NCBI GenBank assembly: GCA_902760965.1
Contig: CACWIN010000022.1
Location: forward strand, 1-47,903
Reading direction: 5' to 3'
From: an uncultured Bacteroidales bacterium
GTDB taxonomy: Bacteria; Bacteroidota; Bacteroidia; Bacteroidales; Bacteroidaceae
Length of the DNA: 47,903 bases
Position numbers and translations under genes: made by a program. Positions 17,604 through 25,084 of this stretch are shown piece by piece. Position 1 is the first letter of the stretch; the number at the start of each line of letters is the position of its first letter. The notes under the pieces are model-generated. The model was not told the origin of the DNA. It made no database searches and worked only from the letters and a program-made list of their open reading frames with translations.

Positions 17604-18506
17604 TCAGAAGTAGAAACTCAGTGTAACGTTTGAACCTATATTACCGGTTCCAATGGTAATAGTGTTGCTCGAAGGCGATTTCAGCTCAGTCCACTCTCTC
17701 TTGGCAACATCAACAGTCGAGAAACCCTCAAGATCCTGATATTGAGGTCTGTCAAACGAAGCAAGTGCTGTAAAGTTAACCTCACCGCCTATAGACATCC
17801 TAGGTATGATGAAATATTCAACACCTACAAATGTTACTATACCCAGATGCCATGAAGCACCAAGATTATAATCCTTGATAAGACGGTTATAAGCAAAACC
17901 GTCCAAAGTAGCAGCAGTACCGCCGTTTGACTCCGTAGGAGACTGGTTAATATCGGTAATAGCATTACCATAGGTATATTCCTTAACCTGATTGTTCAGA
18001 GCGAACAATACACCTGCGCCATAAATACCCTGCAGTCTTGCCTTGCCTACTCTCTTCTCAAGACCGGCCATCAGACTCATACCGGTGTTCTTTGACAGGT
18101 ATGTATCAATAACCTTCTGCTGTGAGAATGGATTCAGAGCATATTCGGCATCATCACGAGCATAGGATTTTTTAAATTCACGCTGATAAATAAGGCCAAG
18201 GTTAACTCTGATGGCTGTCTCATCATCAAGAAAATACTTTCCCGAAATAGACATCATAGGATCAATCTTCTGGAACTGTGTAGTATTGACATCATTGCCG
18301 ATATATGCCTGACCGGCAAACTCTGAATAGTCGTTGGAAACTGCGCCATTAAAGAACTGACCTATATAACGTGTAAAAGGAATGGCGCTTACAGACAATG
18401 CATAGTCACCAGACTTAGGGGTATATTGTACCTCTGCCTCCTGAGATCTGGCAGTTGCGGTGGCCAGAGCAAGGGCCGCAAAAAACAATAACTTAATCTG
18501 TTTCAT
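17604..18506 (-). CDS. Predicted outer membrane beta-barrel protein
   Basis: A 300-residue exported protein (signal peptide MKQIKLLFFAALALATATARS). It is composed of alternating polar and aromatic strands and ends in a terminal Phe (VTLSFYF), as outer membrane barrels recognised by BamA do. Strand-like segments such as FVGVEYFIIPRMSIGGEVNF support a porin-like or OmpA-like barrel of perhaps 8-12 strands. No enzyme motif is seen. It is the second gene of a pair: the lipoprotein gene ends 28 bases upstream. Such lipoprotein/barrel pairs occur in Bacteroidales without known function. A second ATG two codons earlier (18512) is possible. Confidence 0.75.
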   Translation of the reverse strand: MKQIKLLFFAALALATATARSQEAEVQYTPKSGDYALSVSAIPFTRYIGQFFNGAVSNDYSEFAGQAYIGNDVNTTQFQKIDPMMSISGKYFLDDETAIRVNLGLIYQREFKKSYARDDAEYALNPFSQQKVIDTYLSKNTGMSLMAGLEKRVGKARLQGIYGAGVLFALNNQVKEYTYGNAITDINQSPTESNGGTAATLDGFAYNRLIKDYNLGASWHLGIVTFVGVEYFIIPRMSIGGEVNFTALASFDRPQYQDLEGFSTVDVAKREWTELKSPSSNTITIGTGNIGSNVTLSFYF

Positions 18507-18540
18507 AATCAATGTTTATCAGATAATAAAACAATAGGGA

Positions 18541-19599
18541 TTAATAAGCCCAAGTGCTATTAAGTTGACCTTTGTTATAAAGGGTTTTGCTGCCGTCTTT
18601 ATCTACCGAAGGATTACCAATACCCTTTACGCCTTCCTTGTCCTGCAGCTCGGGGCTAACAACCAGATCAGTTAATTTAAGAGGAACTATTTCATTGTTC
18701 TTTGTAAGAGAAGAGCTCTTATTCACAGACGGATAAAGAACCTTGCAGGTCTGGCTCTTCCATTCACTATCATCAATAACATAGTACTTTCCGGTAAAGG
18801 CGTTGTCAAGTTCAGCCTTGGTTGAAATCTTCAACTGAGGCATATAAATTCCATCCTTCCAGTTATCGGGCAGATTAACAGAGAAAGAGTACTCACCATC
18901 AACATTAGTCTTGATACCGGTCTTAGTATATTTCATATAAACATCATGGTTGTTATCCCAAGTGGTAACCTCACAGGTAACATCCCACTTCTTTTCGCTG
19001 GCCTTGTTCTTGATTACAAATTCTGAACCATCCTTAACCCACTGCTGAAGCAGGATCTTACCGGAAACGGTAACAGTCTTTGACAAGTTCTCTTTCAAAA
19101 CGTCATCCGATGTAACCTTGAAATCATAAGTCTTTACGTCCTTATTGGTAAAAGACTTGGTGATGGCATCACCACCAACGTTATACAGGGCATTGGGTAT
19201 TGAAACGATATTACCGTCCAAAAGAACACTCTTCTCTGCATAGAAAGGAACAACCGATACTTTTACGTTGGTAGCTGCCAGACCAAGCGGAAGAGTGAAA
19301 GAGTACTTACCTTCATTATTGATTTCAGCAAGGAATGTCTGATTGCCGGTTGAACCGCTTATGTAAGAATCGTTGCTAACCTCTATCTTAACCTGTTTTC
19401 CTGCGGCAGGAATAAAGTTTTCCTCAAATACAATTCCGTTAGCATCCTTGTAAGCACCTGCATCATACTTTACAGTACCTACAACTGTACCCTTTGGAAG
19501 AGCATCGTTGTTAAGATCTGACGATGTAAACTCTGATTGTTCTTTTGTGCAGCCCACCAGCATAAGGGTAGCAGCAGCGACTAAAAAATACTTTCTCAT
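18541..19599 (-). CDS. Secreted lipoprotein with repeated beta-sandwich-like domains
   Basis: A 352-residue lipoprotein: signal peptide and lipobox LVGC (Cys17), followed by acidic residues (SEFTSSD). Two similar beta-rich modules follow. Each opens with (V)GTVKYD or TVSGKILLQQW and contains NNEGKYSFTLPLG or NVDGEYSFSVNLP, the strand-turn pattern of carboxypeptidase-regulatory-like or Ig-like folds. This suggests a surface-exposed adhesion or structural role, not an enzyme. It precedes the beta-barrel gene and is driven by a well-formed promoter. It was not recognised as a named family. Confidence 0.7.
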   Translation of the reverse strand: MRKYFLVAAATLMLVGCTKEQSEFTSSDLNNDALPKGTVVGTVKYDAGAYKDANGIVFEENFIPAAGKQVKIEVSNDSYISGSTGNQTFLAEINNEGKYSFTLPLGLAATNVKVSVVPFYAEKSVLLDGNIVSIPNALYNVGGDAITKSFTNKDVKTYDFKVTSDDVLKENLSKTVTVSGKILLQQWVKDGSEFVIKNKASEKKWDVTCEVTTWDNNHDVYMKYTKTGIKTNVDGEYSFSVNLPDNWKDGIYMPQLKISTKAELDNAFTGKYYVIDDSEWKSQTCKVLYPSVNKSSSLTKNNEIVPLKLTDLVVSPELQDKEGVKGIGNPSVDKDGSKTLYNKGQLNSTWAY

Positions 19600-19626
19600 G
19601 TCTAAAAGTTTAAAATATTAATTAAA

Positions 19627-19666
19627 GGAATAAGGTCACTATTATTTAATGGAATAAGGTAACTAT
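19627..19666. repeat. Direct repeat in the 5' leader of the lipoprotein gene
   Basis: GGAATAAGGTCACTAT (19627-19642) and GGAATAAGGTAACTAT (19651-19666) are 16-bp direct repeats differing at one base, 24 bases apart. They lie in the untranslated leader between the promoter and the start at 19599, where they could act as a protein or RNA binding site. Confidence 0.55.
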
Positions 19667-19678
19667 CTAAAATTTCCG

Positions 19679-19710
19679 CGAATTTAGACTATATTAATTT
19701 AAAAAACAAA
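19679..19710 (-). promoter_or_regulatory. Promoter of the lipoprotein/beta-barrel operon
   Basis: On the minus strand TTTG (19710-19707), exactly 20 bases, then TAAATTCG (19686-19679), one base from the TAnnTTTG consensus. The DNA between ruvC and this promoter is very AT-rich. Confidence 0.75.
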
Positions 19711-19752
19711 AAAATATAAAAAATTTTATACAAGCCCGACTAAAATAGCTTG

Positions 19753-20334
19753 TTATTTTTTGCGAACCGACACCTTACCGGGGTTACTGCTTACGTACTC
19801 CTTCCAGCTTTTGGGACCTTTAACGCCGGTATCGGGACGCCCCATCTGAAGGTAATGGCAGTAGGCGGCGGCAAGGGCATCGGTAGCATCAAAAAACTTG
19901 GGCATATCATTCTCATCAAGGTGCAATATGCGCTGAAGCATGCCCGCAACCTGTTCCTTGCTGGCCGAACCGTTACCAGTTATGGCCATCTTTATCTTGA
20001 GAGGAGCATATTCTGTTATTGGAACGCTGTGGTTTATTGCTGCTGCAATGGCTACGCCTTGAGCACGGCCCAGTTTGAGCATGGACTGGACGTTCTTGCC
20101 AAAGAAAGGCGCCTCAATGGCCATCTCATCGGGCAGATAGGAGTCAATAATGCCGTTCACGCGCTGAAATATGTGGCCCAGTTTAAGATAAGTGTCATCC
20201 TCCTTGCGCATGTCAATAACGCCCATCGTGATTATTGAGGCCTTGTTATCTTGCACTTTGATAACGCCATAACCCATCACGTTGGTGCCAGGGTCTATTC
20301 CCAGTATTATTTTTTCGGCCAGCCCTTGAGTCAT
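19753..20334 (-). CDS. ruvC: Holliday junction resolvase RuvC
   Basis: RuvC is the endonuclease that cuts Holliday junctions during recombination, working with RuvAB. The 193-residue protein shows the RNase H-like catalytic acids in order: Asp14 in [14 protein letters not shown], Glu in [23 protein letters not shown], and the late [13 protein letters not shown] with the final Asp pair. The C-terminal tail is slightly long and basic. It has a minus-strand TATCTTTG promoter box 20 bases upstream and stands alone here; ruvA and ruvB are not in the window. Confidence 0.95.
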   Translation of the reverse strand: MTQGLAEKIILGIDPGTNVMGYGVIKVQDNKASIITMGVIDMRKEDDTYLKLGHIFQRVNGIIDSYLPDEMAIEAPFFGKNVQSMLKLGRAQGVAIAAAINHSVPITEYAPLKIKMAITGNGSASKEQVAGMLQRILHLDENDMPKFFDATDALAAAYCHYLQMGRPDTGVKGPKSWKEYVSSNPGKVSVRKK

Positions 20335-20353
20335 TGCTTAAATTTTCTTTTGC

Positions 20354-20361
20354 CAAAGATA
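20354..20361 (-). promoter_or_regulatory. -7 box of the ruvC promoter (TATCTTTG)
   Basis: The minus-strand reading TATCTTTG is a full TAnnTTTG match, 20 bases from the ruvC start. It diverges from the tRNA promoter box about 23 bases away. Confidence 0.65.
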
Positions 20362-20383
20362 GCAATTATTCAATCCTTATCAT

Positions 20384-20391
20384 TACCTTTG
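20384..20391 (+). promoter_or_regulatory. -7 box of the tRNA-Ala promoter (TACCTTTG)
   Basis: TACCTTTG matches TAnnTTTG and ends 20 bases before the first tRNA base. Transcripts from here read through the tRNA 5' part into the inserted DNA. Confidence 0.6.
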
Positions 20392-20411
20392 CAGCCGAAA
20401 TCATCAACAAC

Positions 20412-20477
20412 GGGGCATTAGCTCATCTGGCTAGAGCGTTTGACTGGCAGTCAAGAGGTGACGAGTTCGAGTCTCGT
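20412..20477 (+). tRNA. tRNA-Ala(GGC), 5' part; acceptor 3' strand displaced to 26745
   Basis: The bases form the 5' acceptor strand GGGGCAT, a D arm (GCTC/GAGC), an anticodon arm (TTTGA, loop CTGGCAG with anticodon GGC, TCAAG), a variable loop and a full T arm (ACGAG/TTCGAGT/CTCGT). The next seven bases should be ATGCTCC but are GTACTAA, which give two mismatches at the end of the stem, an internal C-A mismatch and two wobbles. The matching ATGCTCCA lies at 26745-26752. As it stands this tRNA cannot form a normal acceptor stem and is probably non-functional unless the 6.27 kb insert is lost. Confidence 0.9.
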
Positions 20478-20494
20478 GTACTAATATGTTACTA
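20472..20494 (+). other. Left junction (attL-like) of the insert in tRNA-Ala
   Basis: TCTCGT (20472-20477), the last bases of the T arm, is the stretch shared with the right junction at 26739-26744. It is followed by GTACTAATATGTTACTA, which resembles GGTACTAATATGGTACTAA at 26614-26632 near the right end. The crossover probably took place within TCTCGT. Confidence 0.7.
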
Positions 20495-20597
20495 TATTTT
20501 CCAGTGATGCCTTAAAATTTGCGGAATTGCAGGAAATAATCTTCCATCTGATTACAATAGATTATATCCACTTGTCTTTTTAGAACCCTTTCTAACA

Positions 20598-20633
20598 AAA
20601 ACTGCCAGTGCCCATACCGACACTGGCAGTTTT
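20598..20633 (-). terminator. Terminator after the first DUF4143 ATPase gene
   Basis: A perfect 13-bp stem (AAAACTGCCAGTG with CACTGGCAGTTTT), 42 bases past the ATPase stop; the T run is longer on the minus strand. A near-identical hairpin with related flanks is found at 26423-26459. Confidence 0.8.
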
Positions 20634-20674
20634 CATATCACCAGGTTATAATCCTAATATCCGCTGCTCACACT

Positions 20675-21988
20675 CTAATCTTTAAGACAGCCTACCGGTA
20701 CAACCAGCACGCCGTCTTCGGGGCGTTTGTATGCATAATCTCCTATTCCGGTCAGTACCATCAGGAAAGAAGGTTTCTTCATCCTGGTAGTGTCAATCTT
20801 GTCAGACAGATCCTTTAAACTCTTGGCACCGGCATTGATAAGGTCTGCACCGCCAATCTTGATTTCAACAAGTCCGTATGATCCGTTTCTTAGATGAACA
20901 ACGGCATCACACTCCAGATTATTCTTGTCGCGGTAATGATACACCTTACCATCCAACGCATCGGCATATACACGCAAGTCACGGACAGCAAGGGTCTCAA
21001 AAATGAGCCCAAATGTTTCCATGTCATTAATCAGGTCGTTAGGGCCCAATCCTAATGATGCGGTAGCAATGGACGGGTCAATGAAATAACGTGTATCCGA
21101 TGTGCGGATTGCAGTCTTGCTCCTAAGATTGGGATTCCATGCCACAGAGTCCTCTATGACAAAAATCTCCTTTAAAGCCTTTATGTAACTGTAAACGGTA
21201 CCGTCTGACATCTGCTCGTCTCCATTATTCCGGATATCTGCCAGTATGGTTCCGGCTGTCGCCTGACTACCTTGATTCCGGGCATAGGAACGCATAATCC
21301 GTTTTGCAAGTTCTTCATCGCGGTCAATATCATCAACACGCTTTATATCATTACTTACAACAGAGTCAAAGTAGTTAAACGCCTGGGCAAGAGCTGCCTT
21401 CACAGTCTTTTTCAACACAGCCTTGGGCCATCCGCCGCGACAGGTAAGATATGCCAGCCTGTCCAGATCTATATGACTCACTCCATCAATCTTATCTGCA
21501 TTGACAAAAAGATTCCCCAAACTCACATCGCCCGTAGAATCCCCTGACTCCCACAAAGACATTGTGCGTAGCTTAAGGCGTGATATGCGTCCTGTGCCGG
21601 TATGGAATATTTGCTCATCCCCAATACTGTTACCGATATCATCCTTACGGGCTTTACCAGGAACTGCTGAGCCGGTAAGCATAAACTGCCCGTCATCCTC
21701 ACGGTTATCAACTTCATTCCTTACAGCATCCCAAAACTGTGGGGCAATTTGCCATTCGTCTATAAGCCTGGGCGTCTCGCCCGCCAGGAGTCTGGAAATA
21801 TTTGTACGGGCAATAGCAAGATTCTGGCTGAGAGTATTCGGGTCCGCCATAGACAATACACTTTTGGCTTGCTGTTTTGCCAATGTAGTCTTCCCGCAGT
21901 ACTTTGGCCCTTCTATTAGAACTGCTCCAGATGACTCCAACTTATCAGTAAGCATCTGGTCTGCAATACGTTTTAAATATTCTGACAT
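20675..21988 (-). CDS. AAA ATPase with C-terminal DUF4143 domain (copy 1)
   Basis: From the ATG at 21988 the protein has 437 residues (MSEYLKRIADQML). Residues 22-38 carry the Walker A loop in IEGPKYCGKTT. Walker B is in ETPRLIDEWQ, and LTGSAVPG fits a sensor segment. The C-terminal half is DUF4143, with LECDAVVHLRNGSYGLVEIK, whose D...E-x-K pattern resembles a PD-(D/E)XK nuclease core. This family is widespread in Bacteroidales and its role is not established. The gene lies inside the insert that splits tRNA-Ala, has a good promoter, and is preceded by three 23-bp repeats. It is a paralogue of the ATPase at 26948-28234. Confidence 0.88.
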   Translation of the reverse strand: MSEYLKRIADQMLTDKLESSGAVLIEGPKYCGKTTLAKQQAKSVLSMADPNTLSQNLAIARTNISRLLAGETPRLIDEWQIAPQFWDAVRNEVDNREDDGQFMLTGSAVPGKARKDDIGNSIGDEQIFHTGTGRISRLKLRTMSLWESGDSTGDVSLGNLFVNADKIDGVSHIDLDRLAYLTCRGGWPKAVLKKTVKAALAQAFNYFDSVVSNDIKRVDDIDRDEELAKRIMRSYARNQGSQATAGTILADIRNNGDEQMSDGTVYSYIKALKEIFVIEDSVAWNPNLRSKTAIRTSDTRYFIDPSIATASLGLGPNDLINDMETFGLIFETLAVRDLRVYADALDGKVYHYRDKNNLECDAVVHLRNGSYGLVEIKIGGADLINAGAKSLKDLSDKIDTTRMKKPSFLMVLTGIGDYAYKRPEDGVLVVPVGCLKD

Positions 21989-22011
21989 ATTTTTAAAGGT
22001 AAAATTTGCAA

Positions 22012-22042
22012 CAAAAATAATACATTCCTCTCTGAAAATCAA
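22012..22042 (-). promoter_or_regulatory. Promoter of the first DUF4143 ATPase gene
   Basis: On the minus strand TTG (22042-22040), exactly 20 bases, then TATTTTTG (22019-22012), matching the consensus. The triple 23-bp repeat begins 19 bases further upstream. Confidence 0.75.
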
Positions 22043-22060
22043 TTATTTCAACAAAAATCC

Positions 22061-22129
22061 GATGCAACAGTTGGCCGGTTTTTGATGCGACAGTTGGCCG
22101 CTTTTTGATATGGCAGTTGGCTGCCAACA
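22061..22129. repeat. Three tandem 23-bp repeats upstream of ATPase copy 1
   Basis: Units at 22061-22083, 22084-22106 and 22107-22129 begin GATGCAACAGTTGGCCGG, GATGCGACAGTTGGCCGC and GATATGGCAGTTGGCTGC. They are joined by TTTTT after the first two, and the third is more diverged. They lie just beyond the -33 box of the ATPase promoter. They may be operator sites; alternatively, multiple short repeats with CATCAAAA-like cores (minus strand) recall the terminal repeats of IS21-family elements. Confidence 0.85.
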
Positions 22130-22268
22130 TCATCCACAAAACTAAACCCAAGAAAAAGCAACATCAAATCTTTGCAAGGTCTTCAAATCAAATTTATTTT
22201 TTTTCATTGTTTCAAAGACGCATTTTGAGTAATTTGCCGTCTTATTATAGGAAAGGCAGAATAGAGTG

Positions 22269-22844
22269 ATGAGTAAACCCTTTCTTTCTGAGAAAGAACT
22301 TGTGCAGGGGTGCATCCGCAGGGACCGTGATGCGCAACAGGAGCTGTATGCCCGTTATGCAGCCCGGCTCTATACGCTCTGTCTCAGATACATTGGTGAT
22401 ACTGAAGAGTCCCGTGACCTTATGCATGACTCCATGATAAAGGCTATGGACAGCATCAAGTCTTTCCGCAATGAAGCCGATGGTTCACTCTATCCATGGC
22501 TCCGTAAGATTACAGTCAACGTGGTATTTGACCGCTTCAGGCAAAACAGCAGGTTCATGGAGGTTCCTCTTGATACGGTGAGTGATAAGGAGATACTGGA
22601 TGCATCGGATTCCGATGCCGGACCTGAGCGTGAGATACCCGATGACGTGCTGAAACAGATAATGGCCAAACTTTCGCCCGTCAGGCGTGTGGTGTTCAAT
22701 ATGTACTACATAGACGGATTCAGCCACAAGGAGATAGCCCGGGCTTTGAACATAACCGAGAGCGGTTCAACATCCATTCTTGCCAAAGCCCGCGCCAGCG
22801 TGAGGAAAGCCATAACAGATTACCTTAAAGCAACAGGACAATGA
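22269..22844 (+). CDS. ECF-type RNA polymerase sigma factor
   Basis: A 191-residue sigma-70 family protein of the ECF group. Region 2 is at about 24-90, with LYTLCLRYIGDTEESRDLMHDSMIKAMDSIKSF and the -10 recognition segment WLRKITVNVVFDRFRQ. Region 4 is at about 128-180, with KLSPVRRVVFNMYYIDGFSHKEIARALNI and the helix-turn-helix continuation. No region 1.1 or 3 is present. A GTG one codon earlier is possible. It overlaps the downstream gene by 4 bases (ATGA), so sigma factor and membrane partner are translationally coupled, as is usual for sigma/anti-sigma pairs. It lies in the tRNA-splitting insert. Its targets are unknown. Confidence 0.9.
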   Translation: MSKPFLSEKELVQGCIRRDRDAQQELYARYAARLYTLCLRYIGDTEESRDLMHDSMIKAMDSIKSFRNEADGSLYPWLRKITVNVVFDRFRQNSRFMEVPLDTVSDKEILDASDSDAGPEREIPDDVLKQIMAKLSPVRRVVFNMYYIDGFSHKEIARALNITESGSTSILAKARASVRKAITDYLKATGQ

Positions 22845-23875
22845 AGGACTGGAGAGACAAAAGAATGATTGACTATCTGGAGGGCCTCAAAGTAGAGTTG
22901 CCGCAGTCTGACTGGGATGATTTCCTTTCCAGAAAGGCCGCTTATGATGTTGCCGCAAGGCGCCGCCGCCGGTTCCTGACCGTAGCCATATCCATTCCTG
23001 CCGCAGCTGCAGTCCTGCTGTTGCTGTTCCTGCTGCCAATAAACAGAACTCCCGCCGGACAGACCGCACAGAACAATCCTCATTCTCCACAAGAGGAACA
23101 GATGGCTACTACAGACAGCATATCCAATCCCGCTGACAGTGTCATGCTTGGCGGCATTCTTGCTGAGCCGGAACTAATTGAAAATAAAGTCGCAATGACG
23201 CCATCCATAACTCCTGTACGTATGTCCAATGATACCGTTTCATTTAATCATGACACTTACAGGCACCAGGTTGACACAATGTTAGCCCGGAATAACAAGA
23301 CCAAAGAAGAACTGGATAGTATCACGGCCGATATGATGGAGAGAGTCACGGCCTATGAACAGACAAAGGAAACGGAAAATGCTAATGTTAGAATGGGATC
23401 ATTAGAAATCACAACGGGTGCTACAAGCAATGGATCACTTTCAGAATCCAATCTTAACTTTGGAGGATTCGGAGGTTTTGGAGGCTTCGGTGGTTTTGGC
23501 GGTTCTGCCAATTATAATGTCGCAGGTGTTGATTATTATAAAGATTTTAATCAAAACGGTGATGATTCTATATCAATATATCCGTTGATACTCCTCGATG
23601 GTGAGATTATTTCTGTCGATGAAGCCAAACTGTCCACATTTGACTTTGGAGCGCCCATCCTTGACAGATATAAACTGGCTGATTTGTTAGGAATACGTGG
23701 TGACAAGATACAGGCAGTACAGAGATTGGATAATAAGGAGGCGGATAAAAAATGGGGTGATAAGGGTGCTGGCGGTTCCCTTGAGATACTTACCAGAAAG
23801 TACTATCGCAAGGCTCGTAAGGCCGGCAAACTGAGTGGTCACTATCAATGGGTGACAGACTTAAAAAACAGATGA
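22841..23875 (+). CDS. Putative anti-sigma protein with TonB-plug-like periplasmic domain
   Basis: A 344-residue single-span membrane protein. A charged cytosolic part (1-44, ending in five Arg) is followed by a helix (45-67), a Ser/Thr/Asn-rich stretch, a glycine repeat (208-222, GGF units) and a C-terminal domain (about 248-320). That domain contains IYPLILLDGEIISVDEA, LLGIRGDKIQAVQRLD and KGAGGSLEILTRK, closely resembling the plug of TonB-dependent receptors (usual pattern: VDG, then I..IEVLK, then GA.GVI.ITTK). The position after an ECF sigma gene, with ATGA overlap, suggests it holds the sigma factor and senses through the plug-like end. No classical zinc anti-sigma motif is seen, so the role is inferred from context. 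Confidence 0.65.
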   Translation: MKDWRDKRMIDYLEGLKVELPQSDWDDFLSRKAAYDVAARRRRRFLTVAISIPAAAAVLLLLFLLPINRTPAGQTAQNNPHSPQEEQMATTDSISNPADSVMLGGILAEPELIENKVAMTPSITPVRMSNDTVSFNHDTYRHQVDTMLARNNKTKEELDSITADMMERVTAYEQTKETENANVRMGSLEITTGATSNGSLSESNLNFGGFGGFGGFGGFGGSANYNVAGVDYYKDFNQNGDDSISIYPLILLDGEIISVDEAKLSTFDFGAPILDRYKLADLLGIRGDKIQAVQRLDNKEADKKWGDKGAGGSLEILTRKYYRKARKAGKLSGHYQWVTDLKNR

Positions 23876-23882
23876 AAAATTT

Positions 23883-23937
23883 CAACGATATTGCAACGCC
23901 TAATCCTTGGCAATTGTAAATATGAGAAATAATTTTG
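23883..23937 (+). promoter_or_regulatory. Promoter with upstream TTGCAACG-type repeat, first site
   Basis: TTG (23907-23909), 20 bases, then TAATTTTG (23930-23937) is a good promoter for the leucine-rich-repeat operon. Immediately upstream, CAACGATATTGCAACGCC (from 23883) is a direct repeat of (T)CAACG spaced by one helical turn. The same 22 bases, ending CCTAAT, stand in the same place before the promoter at 28769-28800. Confidence 0.75.
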
Positions 23938-23960
23938 CCAGCAAACAAATTGCTTGAGCT

Positions 23961-25070
23961 ATGAAAATAAGAAAGATTAAAATGGAGCTTTTACGTGGTT
24001 GGTACTACGTTTCTTGTGGCGTGATGTTTTTGTCATTCCCGTCTTCTGCATCAGGAGACTCTATAGTAAAGCACACCATTGATCCCTTCCATTTTGAAAA
24101 GGGCATCTATGTTATTAGCAGCGATTCAATCTTTGAACGCGATGAGCATGACGGGCTAATGTTCAGGATTCTATCGGAAAAAGAAGTGGAGTTTGCCGAT
24201 TACCGTAACGACACCATCAGGTTTGATAGGCTTGTTATACCGGAACGAGTGTCCATAAAGGACCGGCAGTATGATGTTGTGGGTATAGGCGAAGGTTGCT
24301 TGTCCAGAAATTATCATGACCTTATGCTTAGAGCCTATAATCCAGATACCGCAATTTCATACTTCGGGCCGTCTTATTTATACTTACCGTCATCGGTCAG
24401 ATACATATCGGATGGAGCTTTTTGCGACTGTGTGAACCTTAAGACCGTTATCTTGAATGAAGGGCTGGACTCTATAGGTTATGCTTTCTGGGGATGTGGA
24501 ATAACTGATATCCATATACCGTCAAGCGTAAGACACATAGAGGAAATGGGCGCATTTGAGAACTGCATGTCTTTAAAGAATATAACCGTAAGTGCGGACA
24601 ATCCTGTCTATGACTCCCGAGGCGGTTGCAACGCTGTAATTGATACAAAGAAAGAATATATGTTCATTACCTGTCAATGGACTGAATTCCCCGATGATGT
24701 AAAGAGGATAAAGATAACCAATAATGTTCCAAAGGTCAAACTGGGTAGTAAAAGCCAGTGTAAAAGCCTGCATGTAAATACATACACTCCAAAAACAATT
24801 AACACAAGAAGAAGCAATGCCTTGAAACGCTTAGGCATCAGTTTTAATTCTGAATCAAAGGCAATAAAGATTAAAAGAGTAACTCTGCCTCCGGGCCTGG
24901 ATTACCTTTCTGAATCAAGAATAGATCCTGACAGGATAAAAGGAAGAATAATGAAAAAGAGCGGATTGTTCAGTATGGATGAACGTTACACCGAAACAAG
25001 GAGTTACAATCCCGACGCTCAGCTACTTATTATAAGCATAGAAAGGAAAGACAAGGACCAACGAGATTAG
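23961..25070 (+). CDS. BspA-like leucine-rich-repeat (LRR_5) secreted protein
   Basis: A 369-residue exported protein. The N-terminus MKIRKIKMELLRGWYYVSC plus a hydrophobic stretch to about residue 32 serves as signal. Then come LRR_5-type strands: VIPERVSIKDRQYDVVGIG, LYLPSSVRYISDGAFCDCV, LKTVILNEGLDSIGYAFWGC, DIHIPSSVRHIEEMGAFENC, LKNITVSADNPVYDSRGG. These are the repeats of BspA surface proteins, which bind host or other surface ligands in some species. The C-terminal 130 residues are basic and without known domain. It is the first gene of an operon with the regulatory-domain protein 15 bases downstream. Its N-terminal RGWY motif recurs there. Confidence 0.8.
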   Translation: MKIRKIKMELLRGWYYVSCGVMFLSFPSSASGDSIVKHTIDPFHFEKGIYVISSDSIFERDEHDGLMFRILSEKEVEFADYRNDTIRFDRLVIPERVSIKDRQYDVVGIGEGCLSRNYHDLMLRAYNPDTAISYFGPSYLYLPSSVRYISDGAFCDCVNLKTVILNEGLDSIGYAFWGCGITDIHIPSSVRHIEEMGAFENCMSLKNITVSADNPVYDSRGGCNAVIDTKKEYMFITCQWTEFPDDVKRIKITNNVPKVKLGSKSQCKSLHVNTYTPKTINTRRSNALKRLGISFNSESKAIKIKRVTLPPGLDYLSESRIDPDRIKGRIMKKSGLFSMDERYTETRSYNPDAQLLIISIERKDKDQRD

Positions 25071-25084
25071 ATACTAAATTTGAT

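Noticed and set aside
20412-20485. The tRNA-Ala at 20412 as an intact gene using GTACTAA as its acceptor strand
   Set aside because: That strand leaves the first two pairs and C5 mismatched, while a perfect partner lies at 26745 beside a tRNA-type terminator.
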